From Malachius bipustulatus (lineage: Eukaryota; Arthropoda; Insecta; Coleoptera; Melyridae): a stretch of DNA of 64,000 nt. The stretch covers positions 83,758,186-83,822,185 of the forward strand of contig OU342630.1 in NCBI GenBank assembly GCA_910589415.1, given 5' to 3'. The notes beneath the pieces were generated by a model. That model saw only the letters and a program-made list of their open reading frames with translations. It was not told where the DNA came from and searched no databases. Shown here piece after piece: positions 11,481 through 23,545 of this stretch. Both the position numbers and the translations under genes were made by a program. Each line of letters opens with the position of its first letter. The first letter of the stretch is position 1.

Positions 11481-11795
11481 TTACTTTTTTGGATAACGTC
11501 TTTTTTATAATCAACGTTATAAATAACTATTAAAAGTTAAGCAGAGTTTTTTAACCCATTGTTAGTGGGGACTGTTGCTACAGTAATAATAATTGTGTAA
11601 TTATAAACGTAAATAGCTACATTATTCTTATCAAGGTTCTCAGGCATGTTATGAATAAACAATGGTTAATCATCAGTCAAAGTTCTTAGCCGCAAGGAAA
11701 ACTTTATGAAAAACTTGTTAGTTGGTAGTTCATCTGCACTCGATTAATGTCTTTTTGAGTTTTAAGTTTCATAACAAGACGAAGAAACTTTCAAT

Positions 11796-11839
11796 ATGAG
11801 TTTCGACGACGAAGTTATACTACTTGGTTCGACACGAAG
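11796..11839 (+). CDS. Candidate first coding exon, phase-2 donor
   Basis: ATG at 11796 (context TTTCAATATGAG, A at -3) encodes MSFDDEVILLGSTR plus two bases, ending GAAG|GTAGGC. Coding length is 44 nt, phase 2. ATCAGTC (near 11673) is initiator-like. Two acidic residues and CG-containing codons look exon-like, but there is no homology that I recognise. Confidence 0.3.
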
Positions 11840-11841
11840 GT

Positions 11842-13970
11842 AGGCGAGTCAATTTATCTGTGCATTGATACTTTATTATGATTTATACTTTATTGATGTT
11901 TACAAAAAAAAAAAAAAAACATTAAACTTATACTTAATAGTAAATCATTTTGATCAACACACCTTTTTAAAAGTCTCCTGAGTTTCGACTATACGAATAA
12001 TTATAAAGTTTATATTATAGTCTCACCAATTTGGAAATTGGAAATTTTCTGTAAATTATCTTTTATTCCTAGTGTGTCTCTAATCCTTGCATGTATGCCT
12101 AATAGGTAGGTAGGTAGGTACATCATACCTACTCCAAAAATGTAAACATGAAAATAAGGTTCACCAAGTAAAGCGTTGAAAAAAGTATGAAATTAATAAT
12201 TTTAATATTTCGAAATAATTATAATTTATGACGTCACTAGCTCATTAACAAAATAATATTGATAAGCGTATGTTGATGAATGTAATCGCAAGTTGTTTTG
12301 TCGGAAAAAAACAACTACCTACACACTCTTAAGTACCTAAACAGATTTTTTTTAAACAGATGATACAATCAATTGATCGAGTCTAGACCGTTTAATATGT
12401 TCTAAATAATATTTAATTTGTCTGTCCTACATGTTCTGTCGTGCTCATAGTTGATGGTATCATCACAAGCTGCTCAACTTCAAATGTGTATGAAGTTAGC
12501 ACCGCAATTTTTTATTTTCAGTTAGAAAAGTCATGTGCTGCATTATGCCCGAGATCTGCAGCTATCATATCGCCACCAACTTCTAAGGTTAAGAGTGAAA
12601 ATAGGGGCAAGTTAAATTTCAGCAGTGTATACATATTTATCCGGTAATACTGGATCCATCTTAAAATTGTAATTAGCTGGCTATAGAAAGAAAAATACGG
12701 TGAATGAAAAAATACACGTTTTAAAATAATATAATTACATAACGAGAGTTTGCAGTGACATTTTTCGCACAAGCGGAAAAAGTTACACACACGCTTTGCA
12801 GCGAATATGTCATTTTCGCAAGTGCGAAATTGTCTTTCAGCTCGAGATATTAAACTACACTTTATCTACCTACTTCAAATTGCATGTATTAGGAACAAAT
12901 GATTTTATGATGCACCCGCATTTACCTACATACTATCGAACTTCCCAGATAGCGATAGCACCGAGTGTCCTATGGACGTCCGTTGAGCATCCATTATAAG
13001 TTCGTTGGTCCATTGACAATAAATGGACGCTTCTCCGCACGGACTTCTTCTATACGGCCACAAAAGTACTTCCATTAGACGTCCATCGAGCTATTTTTGA
13101 CTATTTCGCATGCCGTACTGTAGAATTCAGGAAGAGAAAACAGAGCGTTCCATTCTCAACAACAATCCCAAGTGTACGCCTGCGTACCCACCCAAATGTA
13201 TGTTTGGATATGGCGAACACAACACATCTGGTATTCAAACCAATAATATGACGTATAAAACTAATAAAGAGTAAAACTGTGTAAGACTCAACTACAAGAA
13301 GTATCTATTAGGTGTTTCGAAATGGCAGTTAGGTACCACGCGTTACCACCAGAGAACCTTCAATTGGCATCGGTATAGTCCTTCCTGATGTCTTATATTC
13401 AAATATTTCAGTCAACAATAAACGTGAATAATAATTACACCGTGTGTCACTGCCAATACCAATAAATAATAATTCAAAAATACTATTGAATTAATTAACT
13501 TCGTTTTCAGGAACTATGATGCAATTTAATGGAAATTATTAAACAAATATATAATATTGCGTGTGCCACTCATTTCGATAATAAGAGATTTGTAAATTTT
13601 ACACGTCGTGTGCCCTCATCACTAGATAAACTTTGCATTATTCGACATATCGAGTTCTACCATAGCCGCTAGTCCGTTACTCTTGACTCTGTGATTAGTA
13701 AGACGGTCGTGTTGCAAAAAAATTTTTTTTGATATTTTTATTTATCTGTTTTGATTCTCTTTACAGAAAGATATGTATGAAGGCTCACTTTCAGGTTACG
13801 CAAGTTGTTTTGTTATTGACTACTTCCATATGAGAGAGTAGATAAACAAATTAACAGTCATCAAGGTTCAAAATGTCAAGAAGTAATAATTTACACTAAA
13901 CACATTTCTAAAATCTAAGGATATCTGGCTATAAAAGAATTTATAAAATTCTGTATTACCAACAAAAATT
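11842..13970. other. AT-rich interval, no gene seen; short TAGG repeat
   Basis: A TAGGTAGGTAGGTA run lies near 12105-12120. The 90-codon frame at 12518-12790 (minus) has no recognisable domain. No gene supported. Confidence 0.4.
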
Positions 13971-13975
13971 TAATA

Positions 13976-14056
13976 AAATGAGACTGAAAATGAGAATGAG
14001 AATGAGAGTTGAATAACGAGAAATAAAATGAGAGTGAGCATTAGAATGAGATCTCA
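13976..14056 (+). repeat. Purine-rich GAGAATGA-like degenerate tandem repeat
   Basis: AATGAGA is repeated many times with drift (AATGAGACTGAAAATGAGAA...). A degenerate simple repeat. Confidence 0.6.
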
Positions 14057-14271
14057 TCATTCGCACTCGTATTCATTACTATCTAAATATTGATACACAT
14101 TACTTATTAAATAAATAACTAAATTACTAAAATTTATAAAGAAATTTTGATCGTCTAAATACAAGTACTAACACAAAAAAGAAATTACCTCACAGTTCAA
14201 ACCTACGTAATTTAATTGCATTAAATTTAAATTAGTTAGGTTGAAACGAATAATTATTGTCAGATAGACAC

Positions 14272-15148
14272 GTTGGGTGCCACTTGAAACGAACTATTTT
14301 ACCCTACGAGGGGAAAAATAGCCGCTGAGAGCATGAGACAGCAAAAGATAACAAGGGTCGTAGGTTGAGTCGCTAGTCTAAGAGGGTCAACAATAACAAG
14401 TAGGTCAGCAGAACAACAGGTACTCTTTATTAAAATAAATCACAGTTATTATCACAAATTATTAACTTGAGCACGGTTAACAACAATAAGGAGCAAGAGC
14501 GTGTAGAATCTGAATGAACTGATCGGTTAAAACTTGGTAGGCAAAGGCACTTAGCTTCGTAGGGTCCTCGGGCGAGGGTGAAAGTTTAGCTGGTGGTAAA
14601 CTTGGTTTCAGGTACAACCCCTGTGCTGCCTTCTTGTTAGAAGAAGAAGAACCTTGCTTCCATGAAATAGTTGGTTCCGGGAGTAAAAGTTGCCAACCAG
14701 GGAAAAATCAATCCGTAGGGAAAAATTCGCCTCCGGGGAAAAAGTTGCCTCCAGATAAAAATGTGCCTCCAGGAAAAAAAATTGTCTCCAGGTAAAAATG
14801 TGCCTCCAGGAAAAAAAATTGTCTCCAGGTAAAAAGCCGTCTCCAGGTAAAAAGCAAGCCAAAAACGTGGGCGATGTTTAAAATAATTTAAGTGAAAGTT
14901 CACAACGCCATTTCGCTAAAAATTCCTGTGTTGCGGAAACGACCTTCCTCTAGCGAATTCCAGGAGAGAAAAGAAAGGTGAACGGGCCGGTATGAAGATG
15001 AACGCACCTGATTACCTTGACAGTCGAAGTCGACGAGAACTCGAGTTGGTCGATGCACTAACAACCACCATCACTCACCCACTGCGCACGCCCGCCGTCG
15101 TCTCTGTGTTACCGACATCTAGCCGGTACGTACGAAATGTACGTTACA
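14272..15148 (-). mobile_element. Probable LTR remnant with tRNA-Lys-type primer-binding site
   Basis: On the minus strand, TGGCACCCAACGTG (from 14282 down) is a one- or two-mismatch match to the insect tRNA-Lys primer site TGGCGCCCAACGTG. It sits two bases after a TTTCA end, as in LTR-CA-NN-PBS. Reading upstream, a candidate LTR runs to about 15148, starting TGTAACGTAC, ~864 bp with TG...CA ends. It includes an AATAAA signal (about 14430-14440) and a GC-richer block at 14930-15130. No gag-pol follows at lower coordinates, so only one LTR plus primer site remains, or the LTR call is wrong. The outer boundary is the least certain. Confidence 0.45.
14683..14862 (+). repeat. Minisatellite of ~18-bp units (GYCTCCAGGWAAAAA)
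   Basis: About eight units alternate between GCCTCCAGGAAAAAAAATT and GTCTCCAGGTAAAAATGT types, giving a ~36-bp higher-order period from about 14750. It lies inside the putative LTR. The two overlapping minus-strand frames (FLPGD/FFSW-type peptide repeats) are translations of the tandem repeat. Confidence 0.8.
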
Positions 15149-16985
15149 AGGTAGTCAAAACTATTTTATTTACGAAAAAAAAAACAAAGGTGATAAAAAA
15201 AAGATAGAATATAATAGAACAGGCTCCTGCATGCATTGTGATTTATTGTGATAGATTACGTCAGCATATAGAAAAAAAAGTTATAAGTATACAAGTTCAT
15301 TTCACAAACTTAGAACAAACAAAGAAATGTTCATCTTTTTTATTTAAAATCAAAATTTAGGATGCTAACTTCATATACCTACATCAATTTCAAACAATTT
15401 ATTGCATGTTTGGATACAACTTAGTAATACATCGGGTAATTCATTTCATAAATAGAGCTTAATTAGGCGTCGTTATCTATTTTTGCTGATTTTTTAGATT
15501 TTCACAGTAGGTAATAGAAAAATGGTGGTCAATGTGTATTTCACTATAGTATAGATATTAGTTTTATCGTGACTTTTCTTGAGAATCTGTCGGCAGAAAA
15601 ATGTTCAGAGTCTGGTAAGTAGTGAACAAAAATTGGATCACAGTCAATAAAAGCTCTCATTATCGGAATTGGAGCTAATTAGAATTATGAACAAATATGT
15701 TGTTTTACACTACTCAGACAAATTGTTGTGTATGTATGCAAGGAACATTTAATAATACCTCATAGATACCCCTAATCAATAGCCGGCAATATTATTGAAG
15801 ATAAAATACAAAAAGTAGGCTATTTTTACGATGCTGGCACCTCGAGAATTAAAATCTTTGAATGTACTTTGATTTTCATAATAATTAGCTTGAGATTTAA
15901 TAAGTTGTGAACCCTGAACAGTCGCTTCAGCTAAGAAAGTTCAAATTCCCTTCCACTTTGCTCATATTACTTATTACCTATGTCACTGGGATAAATTTTT
16001 GTTTATTTCATAAATAAAGGCCGGAGTATAAAGACGATAAAGACAACTTAGTGCATTCTAAGTCGTCAAGAAAATTTATGCCTTCTAGAGATTGGTTGGG
16101 AACATTGGAAACAAGGTTGTTCAAATCTCAATATTCTAAAAGGATAATGCTTTCATTATTCAAATGCAAATTTTCCACAGTGGTCCATAATTTAAAAACA
16201 TCTGGAATGGGATATATGTCTGAAACGAACCTCATGTATGGTGACTTTGGTTTCTTGGTGACTTCATTGGTAATTCCACAAATTTTTCGAGATCATATGC
16301 AGCAGCGATATAGGATTAAGAAAAATATTATAAAGTACCTATTAACATTTATAGAGAGTCGGGTATATATCACGAAAAAATTTCACCTATCTACCTAAAA
16401 TTTTCCTGTTTTCGAGTCTGGTAAACAATTGGGCATTAAAATTCACTTTTTTTTTTGATGTTGTACAGTTTTTGAAGTACTATAAAAAGAGATCGCAATA
16501 AACTGTAGCCTTCTCGGAACAGAATGTGGAATGGTCGGAACACAATCTTAGGTACGTTTCGAGAACTTGTATAGAGTAAATACAAAATTCCAAATAAGTT
16601 TTATCAAACTGTAGACTTACTCGTCTATGTTAAGGGGTTTTATATAAGGGCTCTAGTTATGGGATGCCAAAAAACTTTTATGCTGTTATTTAAAACATTT
16701 TTAAATATATATTCTCCTATAAAAGTTTTAAAACGGAGAATACATTTTCCTGCGTCTAAAAATGGCAAGTAATTAAATTTCGAGAAGTAATTATGTTAAA
16801 ATGTATTTACTAAATGAATTATTCACATGACATTGGGTACGGGTTACTATGGCAAAATTTTTACGACTATTATATTGACTTTATGAATAGTAATTGCAAC
16901 CTAAAGATAATATCAACTTAAGTATTGCATTGGACAAATTATAGAGAGAAAAAGTCGCCTTGTTCTTTAACAAATGCTTTAGGTA
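15149..16985. other. AT-rich interval; one 115-codon frame of unknown status
   Basis: The frame 16051-16398 (plus; no ATG at its first codon, first ATG at 16078) has no recognisable domain and is of a length expected by chance in AT-rich DNA of this size. No other gene signal apart from the candidate mini-exon at 15601. Confidence 0.35.
15601..15614 (+). CDS. Candidate 14-nt first coding exon, phase-2 donor
   Basis: ATG at 15601 (GCAGAAAAATG, A at -3) encodes MFRV plus TG, then the strong donor GTAAGTAG (GT at 15615). The same size and phase are seen at 30241, 50946 and 63747. Too short to judge by itself. Confidence 0.25.
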
Positions 16986-17487
16986 CTAAAAAATGTATAC
17001 CTTTAAGGTAAATAAATAAATAACGGTAAACGTTTCCTCAAGGTATTCTATTGATTGAGTTTGTAAATTACACTCACTAAATTGGAAACTTCTTAATTTG
17101 GCTTCTTTCGGTATATCGTCAAGATATGCAGATAAACTTTATATAACTTACGAAACAACCCCTTTACGAAAAGGAGTTGCAAAATGGTCTTCTTAGAAAA
17201 CTTAAAACGTAATAAGAGCGTCACTTCTTCAGTGGACATAAAAATGTGTACCTTTAAAGTAAATAAATAAAAATAACGGTATGTAAACGTTTCTTTTAAG
17301 GTATTCTATTGATTGAGTTTGTAGATTATACACTCACTGAATTGGCAACTTCTAAATTTGTCTTCTTTCGGTATATCTTCACGATATTCAGATAAACTTT
17401 ATATAACTTACGAAACAACCCCTTTACCAAAAAGAGTTACAAAATGGTCTTCTAAGAAAACATAAAGAGCGTCACTTCTTCAGTGGT
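16986..17487 (+). repeat. Tandem duplication of a ~251-bp unit
   Basis: 16986-17236 and 17237-17487 match from ACCTTTAA.GTAAATAAATAA to GAGCGTCACTTCTTCAGTGG, with scattered substitutions and small indels. They include TATTCTATTGATTGAGTTTG and CTTACGAAACAACCCCTTTAC. A single local duplication with moderate divergence; no coding. Confidence 0.9.
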
Positions 17488-17703
17488 GGTGGAGAACCAA
17501 ACTCTAGAGAGAAGTTGAACCTCTGTAGTAGGCTCCAAAAAAATTCATTTGGGTGGGGCCGTTTGTTTAAGGGAGATGTCAGAGTTGGAAATGCAAGAAA
17601 ATATCCTCGTAAACACCATGGTTCTTGTTCTTGGTATTAGGAGAAAGAATTCAGAGAATTTCAAAAGATTGATCTGAAACTCTTGGATAGGTACAGGTAA
17701 AGT

Positions 17704-17841
17704 AAATCGCTGGGTACCTTTTTGGGGCTATGTATCTCCATTTAGGGAGACTTTAGGAATTTTTTTATGACAGCCTAGGTTTATTTTGACCTCCCCTGCA
17801 GGCTCCCGAGAAATAAGGAGGTTCTTACCGGATACCCTGTA
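17704..17841 (+). repeat. Dispersed repeat, copy B (of 11338-11480)
   Basis: Same ordered phrases as copy A, ending ATACCCTGTATAG, with a fuller CACCCTGTA-like end than copy A. Confidence 0.7.
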
Positions 17842-18498
17842 TAGCACAAAACTGAAATGAGAAATTATCGGATATAAAACCTCCACATATTGAAATTAAT
17901 ATTCCAACTAATATATTGTTTACAGTTCGATGATAAAAATATTGGCATTCTTGTTCGATAGAGGTATCTATTTACTAATTGCATAACAATTTATTCTAGT
18001 ATAGTAATCAACAAGTAGTTATGCATGCAGTTTCCTTTGCATTAGAAATAATATTATGCAAATGTAAGTATTATTGTTGTTTCATTACCCATACTTTTGC
18101 TAGTCATTCTCTTTGAAACTACAGTCTGTCAAATCATTTTTATGCTTTTGAAAAAAATCAATACATAGGTAGATTAAGGTTATATTCCACACGATAACTA
18201 AATTGATGGTGAGGGTGCTTACCTACTTAGATACTTACCTACACCTGTCATATCTTGCGTCGATATTTTATTCGCGAAATCGTAACGTTTTGGAAAGTTC
18301 GTGATTTTGAGAAACATTTAATTAAATATCCAGTTTGTGCTTATCATGTTTAAACGAGCAAGTAATCGTTAAGTTTATGTGAACGAAGTGCTAAAAGGCT
18401 AATTTTTGTTATTTTGCTGTTAATTGTTGTTAAGAGTTTTATAAGATTTTAGTACCTACTTAAGTGCTGAGAAGATTTAGGTTAATCGATTCTCACAG

Positions 18499-18521
18499 AT
18501 GCGGAACATGCGAAGTTCAAG
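18499..18521 (+). CDS. Candidate first coding exon, phase-2 donor (weak)
   Basis: ATG at 18499 encodes MRNMRSS plus AG, then GTAGTT (weak donor, GT at 18522). Same phase as the other candidates. A second such candidate at 18056-18063 (ATGCAAAT|GTAAGT) is even shorter. Both could be chance. Confidence 0.18.
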
Positions 18522-18587
18522 GTAGTTTTATTAGAAGCTAATTTTAAATTATAACTGTGACCTTAAATTTTTTAATTTTATTGTAAC

Positions 18588-19434
18588 TATGTACGGGATG
18601 AGTGAAACTTGATGTCTCAGCCCTATTATAAGAAAATAAAAAACGACAGAAAAAATCTGAAGATAGACTCTTGAAAATCCTAATTTGCATATTTTCCCTT
18701 ATTTAGACACGAAAGGAATGACGTTATCGATTTTGTTTTCCCAGAAACATAGGTACCTATATTTTTGCATATTTAAAAAGAGCTGATTTTTCTGAATCCA
18801 TTTTGTGAAGGAAAAAAATTGCTATCTTTTTCCGTTAAAAAATTATAAACAAATTTCTAAAAATAAAATAAATATCAAAAATTCACAATCGTCACGATTT
18901 AAATAAGTAGCTTCTGCATATTCGTACAAATAGCAGAGTCGCAACAATCATAAATTATGTCGACTTTTTCGTTCTGTGTGAACATTTTTCCATGTCAAAT
19001 AACAATATTTATTTATTTAAAACAATATTTTTTGTCAACAATTATTATAGTTTAATTACTGAAAGTTGCGACTCTGCTATTTTGTATACAAAGGCTACAA
19101 ACATGTTTAAATCGTGACGATTGCAAAATTTTGATAATTTTTTTATTTTACAAACTTGGTTATAATTTTTTAACGGTAACGAATTTCTAATTTTTTCTTT
19201 CACAAAATGTGTTCAGAATAATCAACTCTTTTAAAATATGCATGCAAACTGTTTCTGGGATGACAAAATCGATGACGTCATTCCTTTGGTTTTCAAATAA
19301 GGAAAAAATTTAAATTTGGATTAAAATGAACCATACTCAATCCAATTTAATAACCTATTTTCAGCTTTTTTCTATCGTTTTTTCTTTTCTTATAATAGAG
19401 CTGAGACATCGAATTTCGCTCACCTTGTACATAT
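18588..19434. mobile_element. Foldback element of about 845 bp
   Basis: TATGTACGGGATGAGTGAAA at 18588 pairs with CGCTCACCTTGTACATA at ~19434. The arms (~370 bp) continue through GATGTCTCAGC, ATGACGT.ATCGATTTTGT, AATCGTCACGATTTAAA and AGCAGAGTCGCAAC. The ends read TA-CGGGATGAG/CTCACCTTG-TA, consistent with a TA target. It abuts the next foldback directly. Confidence 0.85.
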
Positions 19435-20230
19435 ACACAGTGTAGGTATCATAAATATATCAACAAACTTTTAGGGGTAGTACGGGGCGTAAAAACAAAC
19501 ATTTTTTCTCAATAAACATTGTCCAGAAACGCTTCGTTTTCGAGATAGAGAGTGTTAATTTAAAAAAACAATCAAAAGTTTGGGTTATAATTTGTGTAAA
19601 TTTGAACCGATTTTATTGAGACTCATCATGAACAATAAACAAAAATCTTTAATTTGGCCGTTTCAGGTTTTGTAGATATCTTCCAGTGGTGTAGATATTC
19701 AGGTTTTTTTTTTATTTTTTTACACTTTTCCCTCCCTATCTTTTACGCCACTGACTTTATTCCAAATACAAAAAACGTTATTCAATAGCCCCTGTATTTT
19801 AGAACAAAAAAGTGTTCCTTAGTTTTTTAAATGCGGCGCATCGTTTTTGAGATATTTTAAGTTTCCTCAGAAAATGTCACTACTTAATCATTAAGAATAA
19901 TCTACTTTATTTTCAGTGTAAATGAAAATTAAGTCAGTGGTGTAAAAGATAGAGGAAGGGAAATAAAGATAAAAATTTAAAAAAACTCTGAAAATCTACG
20001 CCACTGAAAGCCCTGAAACGGCAAAATTAAATATCTTTGTTTGTTTATTGTAAGTGCTGAGTTTAATCAAAATCAGTTCAAATTTACACGAGTTATAACC
20101 AAAAACTGTTATTTTTTTTAACACCCTGTTTATTTCGAAAACGAAGCGTTCTTGAATATGAGAAAATGTTCGTTTTGACGCCCCCTACTACTTCTAAAGG
20201 TTTGTCGGTATACTTATTATACACGCTGTA
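19433..20230. mobile_element. Foldback element of about 800 bp
   Basis: Ends ATACACAGTGTAGGTATC (19433) and TACTTATTATACACGCTGTA (20230) are imperfect inverses. The arms pair through GAAACGCTTCGTTTTCGA/TCGAAAACGAAGCGTTC, ACCGATTTTATTGA-like and GCCACTGACTTTATT/AATTAAGTCAGTGG phrases. No coding. It shares the ends-at-TA style and the border with its left neighbour. Confidence 0.85.
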
Positions 20231-22490
20231 AATCGATTATTGTTAACGTTGGAAACGTAGAAATTAAATGTACCATATCGTAGATAAGGGAAAATTAAAA
20301 GGTAAATTTAAAAACCTAGTAAGTATGTAAAGATAAAGATATTTTCCATAAAAACATAGTTTAACAAACTGCTGAATTATAAACGTGATATGTTCGTTTC
20401 TCAACTTCCTAACAGAAGCGTAAAACAATAATTATTACGGGTAATTTATTTTATTTTCCAATGGTTTCGAAATGCTGATTGGTTATTTAAGCTTAAAGCA
20501 CACATATGCCTACACTCGACTCAATCAATTCTCTGAATGATACCCGACCCAAAAACACCTAACTTGGAGAAAAATGAAAAAATGCTTTCATTCGTTCTAA
20601 TTAACTCTCAAAAATTTAATTCAAGCTAATTTTATTAAAATTAAATAATTAAAGGAGTAATTAACTATTTCATTAGATAACTATTAGATTTATGCATTTA
20701 AATCAAATGAAATTGACCATGGTCTTCTACAAGTCGCTGCTATCCAACATCCGGTTCTGCAGTATTCAATGCTATTCAACATTGCAGAAAGCAAGATTTG
20801 CAGATAGGGTTCTGCTCTATCCCGAATTTATGTTGGTAGAATAAGAGGTGTGAATGCCCAAAGCCCAAAAAAAAAAGATATCCAGATATTGAATCAGACC
20901 GTTGCTTAGTTTATTTCTTTTGTTTTAATTTGCCCCTGATTCCGGTGTCAGTCTGTCCTTTTTTTATTTGCACTACTTTTTGTTACTTTGCTGTGAATCC
21001 TTTAACTAAATTTGTACAGTGTAGTGTAAATTCATCTGCCTAATAGGCCACTCACTATTTACTTTTAACCTTTGAAAAATACCGTTGTCGATCTTTCTTG
21101 TTCTAAATGCAAAATGGCGACCAGATTGCAAAGATGCGCATAAGTTGTCAATTTTTAATTTTTTGATTAAAAATTAGAGAAACTAACCTTGTAGTAAATT
21201 TTCATTTTCCTTTAACAATTAATTCTGATAATTTTATTATCGTTAATTAGTGAATCTAAACAAGATTATATTATTTTGGCCTTGACCTTTTTCCAACAAT
21301 CAATATTTAAAATCGTAAACCACGGTCACGGCAAAGGGCAAAGGAAAAGAGAACCATCAGAAAATATTGTCGCGAACTGTTCGGCACTTTGATGTCTTTC
21401 AAAAATGAAATTCAAGTAATTTTTTACAACGAGAAAAAAGACGAAGGAAGGAGAAAAATGTGTGGATGTTACAAGGTAAAGCCGAAAAAAGGTTCTGTTT
21501 TATGCCATAACTGCAGAGGAAAAAGTTGCGAGAATGTTACGCAAATTTGGGACCTACTTGAGGAAGATAAAACAATGATGATATCTAATAATCATGATGG
21601 TGATGTCGACAATCCCGCATAATGAACATTTAACACGCCGGATACTCCTGACATAAAATCAACAACGGAGTTTTTGTTATTTGCAGGGCGAATGTTTTGG
21701 ATGTAACGCGCATGGCCATTTGTAAGATCCCATCAATTAGAGCGACATCTTCAAATTTTTTCTTTACCAACGGAAAAAGTCAGGTGCATAATTATTTTTA
21801 CAAAAAAGGTTTTGCAAAAAGTACATGATGTTTATATTTATGCAGTATGCATCAAATTATGCCAACTGAGAATTATCTTAGAAGGTAGCCCCATTACTTC
21901 AATGTAACCGTGCTAAAAACGACTTTAAATTAGTTCCAGCTTACCTTACTTTTTAAACAGTGATGCCGCGCTAATTAATTGAAACTATAAATAATTCTGT
22001 TCAGCTTGTTGCACTGACCTACATAAGACCAGAATAAAGTTCAAGAAGAATTTTATCATTATGCATTGCTTTAACGAATTCCGCGGGTTAGAATTGGTTA
22101 AAACGAATCGGATGATTCCTATAATATGGCGAAAAGTTTTGTGTTAATAATAACGACGTCACTCGCGAGTCCGGTATTTAGGCAGAAAAATCAAAAAAGG
22201 TACGAAAGTCTTTTTTTGAACGTAAAGATGATCGCTCATGACGACTCCTATTATAAACCTACAAAATATTTAAACACTCCTTGCAAAACAATTTATGGAT
22301 TCTCAGTCGTTAATAAATATAAATTTGTGAACTCTATAGATTGGTATTTTATACATATTGTCAAAGAGACAGTATCGTAAAGCTTCCTGAAATCTTTCTT
22401 TTAATTATTGTCATTTATGTCACTTTTGCGTACTCAGTGCCTAATAGTTATCGAGAGCTAATATTGTTCTTTTTTCTTGTGTGTAATACA
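20231..22490. other. AT-rich interval; one Cys-rich frame of unknown nature
   Basis: The plus-strand frame 21389-21622 (first ATG at 21392) contains CGCYKVKPKKGSVLCHNCRGKSC, i.e. paired cysteines that could be a decayed metal-binding segment; no match I can name. Frame 22126-22380 is likewise unidentified. No splice-supported gene is visible. Confidence 0.3.
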
Positions 22491-22533
22491 CAAAATTTTT
22501 TGTGAGAAGGAAAGCCCGGGTGTTAGAATCGAC

Positions 22534-22546
22534 GTTGCCTGGTAAC
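22534..22546. promoter_or_regulatory. Possible RFX X-box (GTTGCCTGGTAAC)
   Basis: GTTGCC-T-GGTAAC is an imperfect palindrome fitting the loose X-box pattern RYYNYY-N(1-3)-RRNRAC. It lies ~60 bp upstream of CAGAGATG|GTAAGC (ATG at 22605, strong donor at 22608). X-boxes are usually within ~100 bp of ciliary gene starts. Entirely inference. Confidence 0.2.
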
Positions 22547-22619
22547 GAAACGATTTAACTCAATAAATGTCAATTTAATTAAAATCGAAGAAAGTTTTCC
22601 AGAGATGGTAAGCTTTCGA

Positions 22620-22720
22620 TAAGTGAATGGTCATCATCATAATAATAATGTCATAATAATGATAGTCATTATTATGAAAATTCCCTTTATGATTATTATT
22701 AGGACATTAAGGATAATAAT
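22620..22720. repeat. ATA/ATC-rich region with short palindrome
   Basis: CATAATAATGA-TAG-TCATTATTATG at about 22650-22674 is a perfect hairpin with 11-bp arms inside a CATAAT-rich tract. Confidence 0.6.
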
Positions 22721-23404
22721 GTGTAATTTTAGTGTCCATGTTAAATATAAATTTGATGAGATTTGAGTGTTAATAGTAAATAATCTAAGCGGCCATATCG
22801 GGGAAAAAAGTACTCATTTTTTCCCTCCTAATTTAATTTTTTCCTCGATAAATAGCAATTCATATAAAGAGGCATTTTTATACCTGCCAAAGAGAATAGA
22901 ATGTCATAGTTTTTGTCTATCGCAGAAAAAGTACTTTTTTAGACAGCCGCGTCAAATAATGTTGATATTTTTTCATCAATATGCTAATGATAAATGGCAC
23001 ATTATTTATGTCTACTCGGCAGCGTGCGCGAAGTATTTCACGCACTAGAGCGAAAACAATTTCGTGTACCGTAAAATAGGAATCAAAGTAATGTTTCCCT
23101 AACAACAAAGCAACAATCAACTTGGATCTAAATTAAAAATTTTCTTGTATCATTTTTATGATTAATATTTCGATTATCCCGCTTATTTGAATAAGCTGTC
23201 TAAAAATTGTTGTATGCATCTCGAGCGCTGAATAATGGTGCTTTCAAACGAGTTTTTGTCTCGGCTCTCGCCTCGAATAAAAAAGCTCTGATTCTCAAGC
23301 AGCAAAGTTCGATTTCGCGCAATAGATACATAAATAAGCTTCCTAAAGGAATGCCATTTTGAAACTGAAATGACAATCAATTTAATCAACATCGTTATTC
23401 AAGT

Positions 23405-23545
23405 ATTATAGTCGTAGATAAAGTATGATTGCGTCGAGCATAATGACTATTACCCATATACTCAGATGTTAAAGCACGGGCCTAAATTTCATCTTCATGA
23501 GTAATAGCTATTATTATTAGCTTGCTGAAGAACATACACTACCTA
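23405..23545. repeat. Dispersed small inverted repeat (second copy at 54630-54790)
   Basis: Shares TAGTCGTAG.TAAAGTAT, GCATAATG.CTATTA.CCA, AGATGTTA.AGCAC and TTTCATCTTC.TG..TAATAGCTAT with 54630-54790. In the other copy the ends pair as GCATAATGGCTATTATCCACG and its inverse. A MITE-like family. Confidence 0.65.

Noticed and set aside
12097..12120. ATG-to-GTAGGT stretch, phase 2
   Set aside because: The donor is part of a TAGG microsatellite; not independent evidence.
14608..14903. Two minus frames with FLPGD/FFSW peptide repeats
   Set aside because: Translations of the ~18-bp minisatellite in two frames.
16051..16398. 115-codon plus frame
   Set aside because: No recognisable domain, ordinary AT-driven composition, and a length expected by chance in six frames of 64 kb AT-rich DNA.
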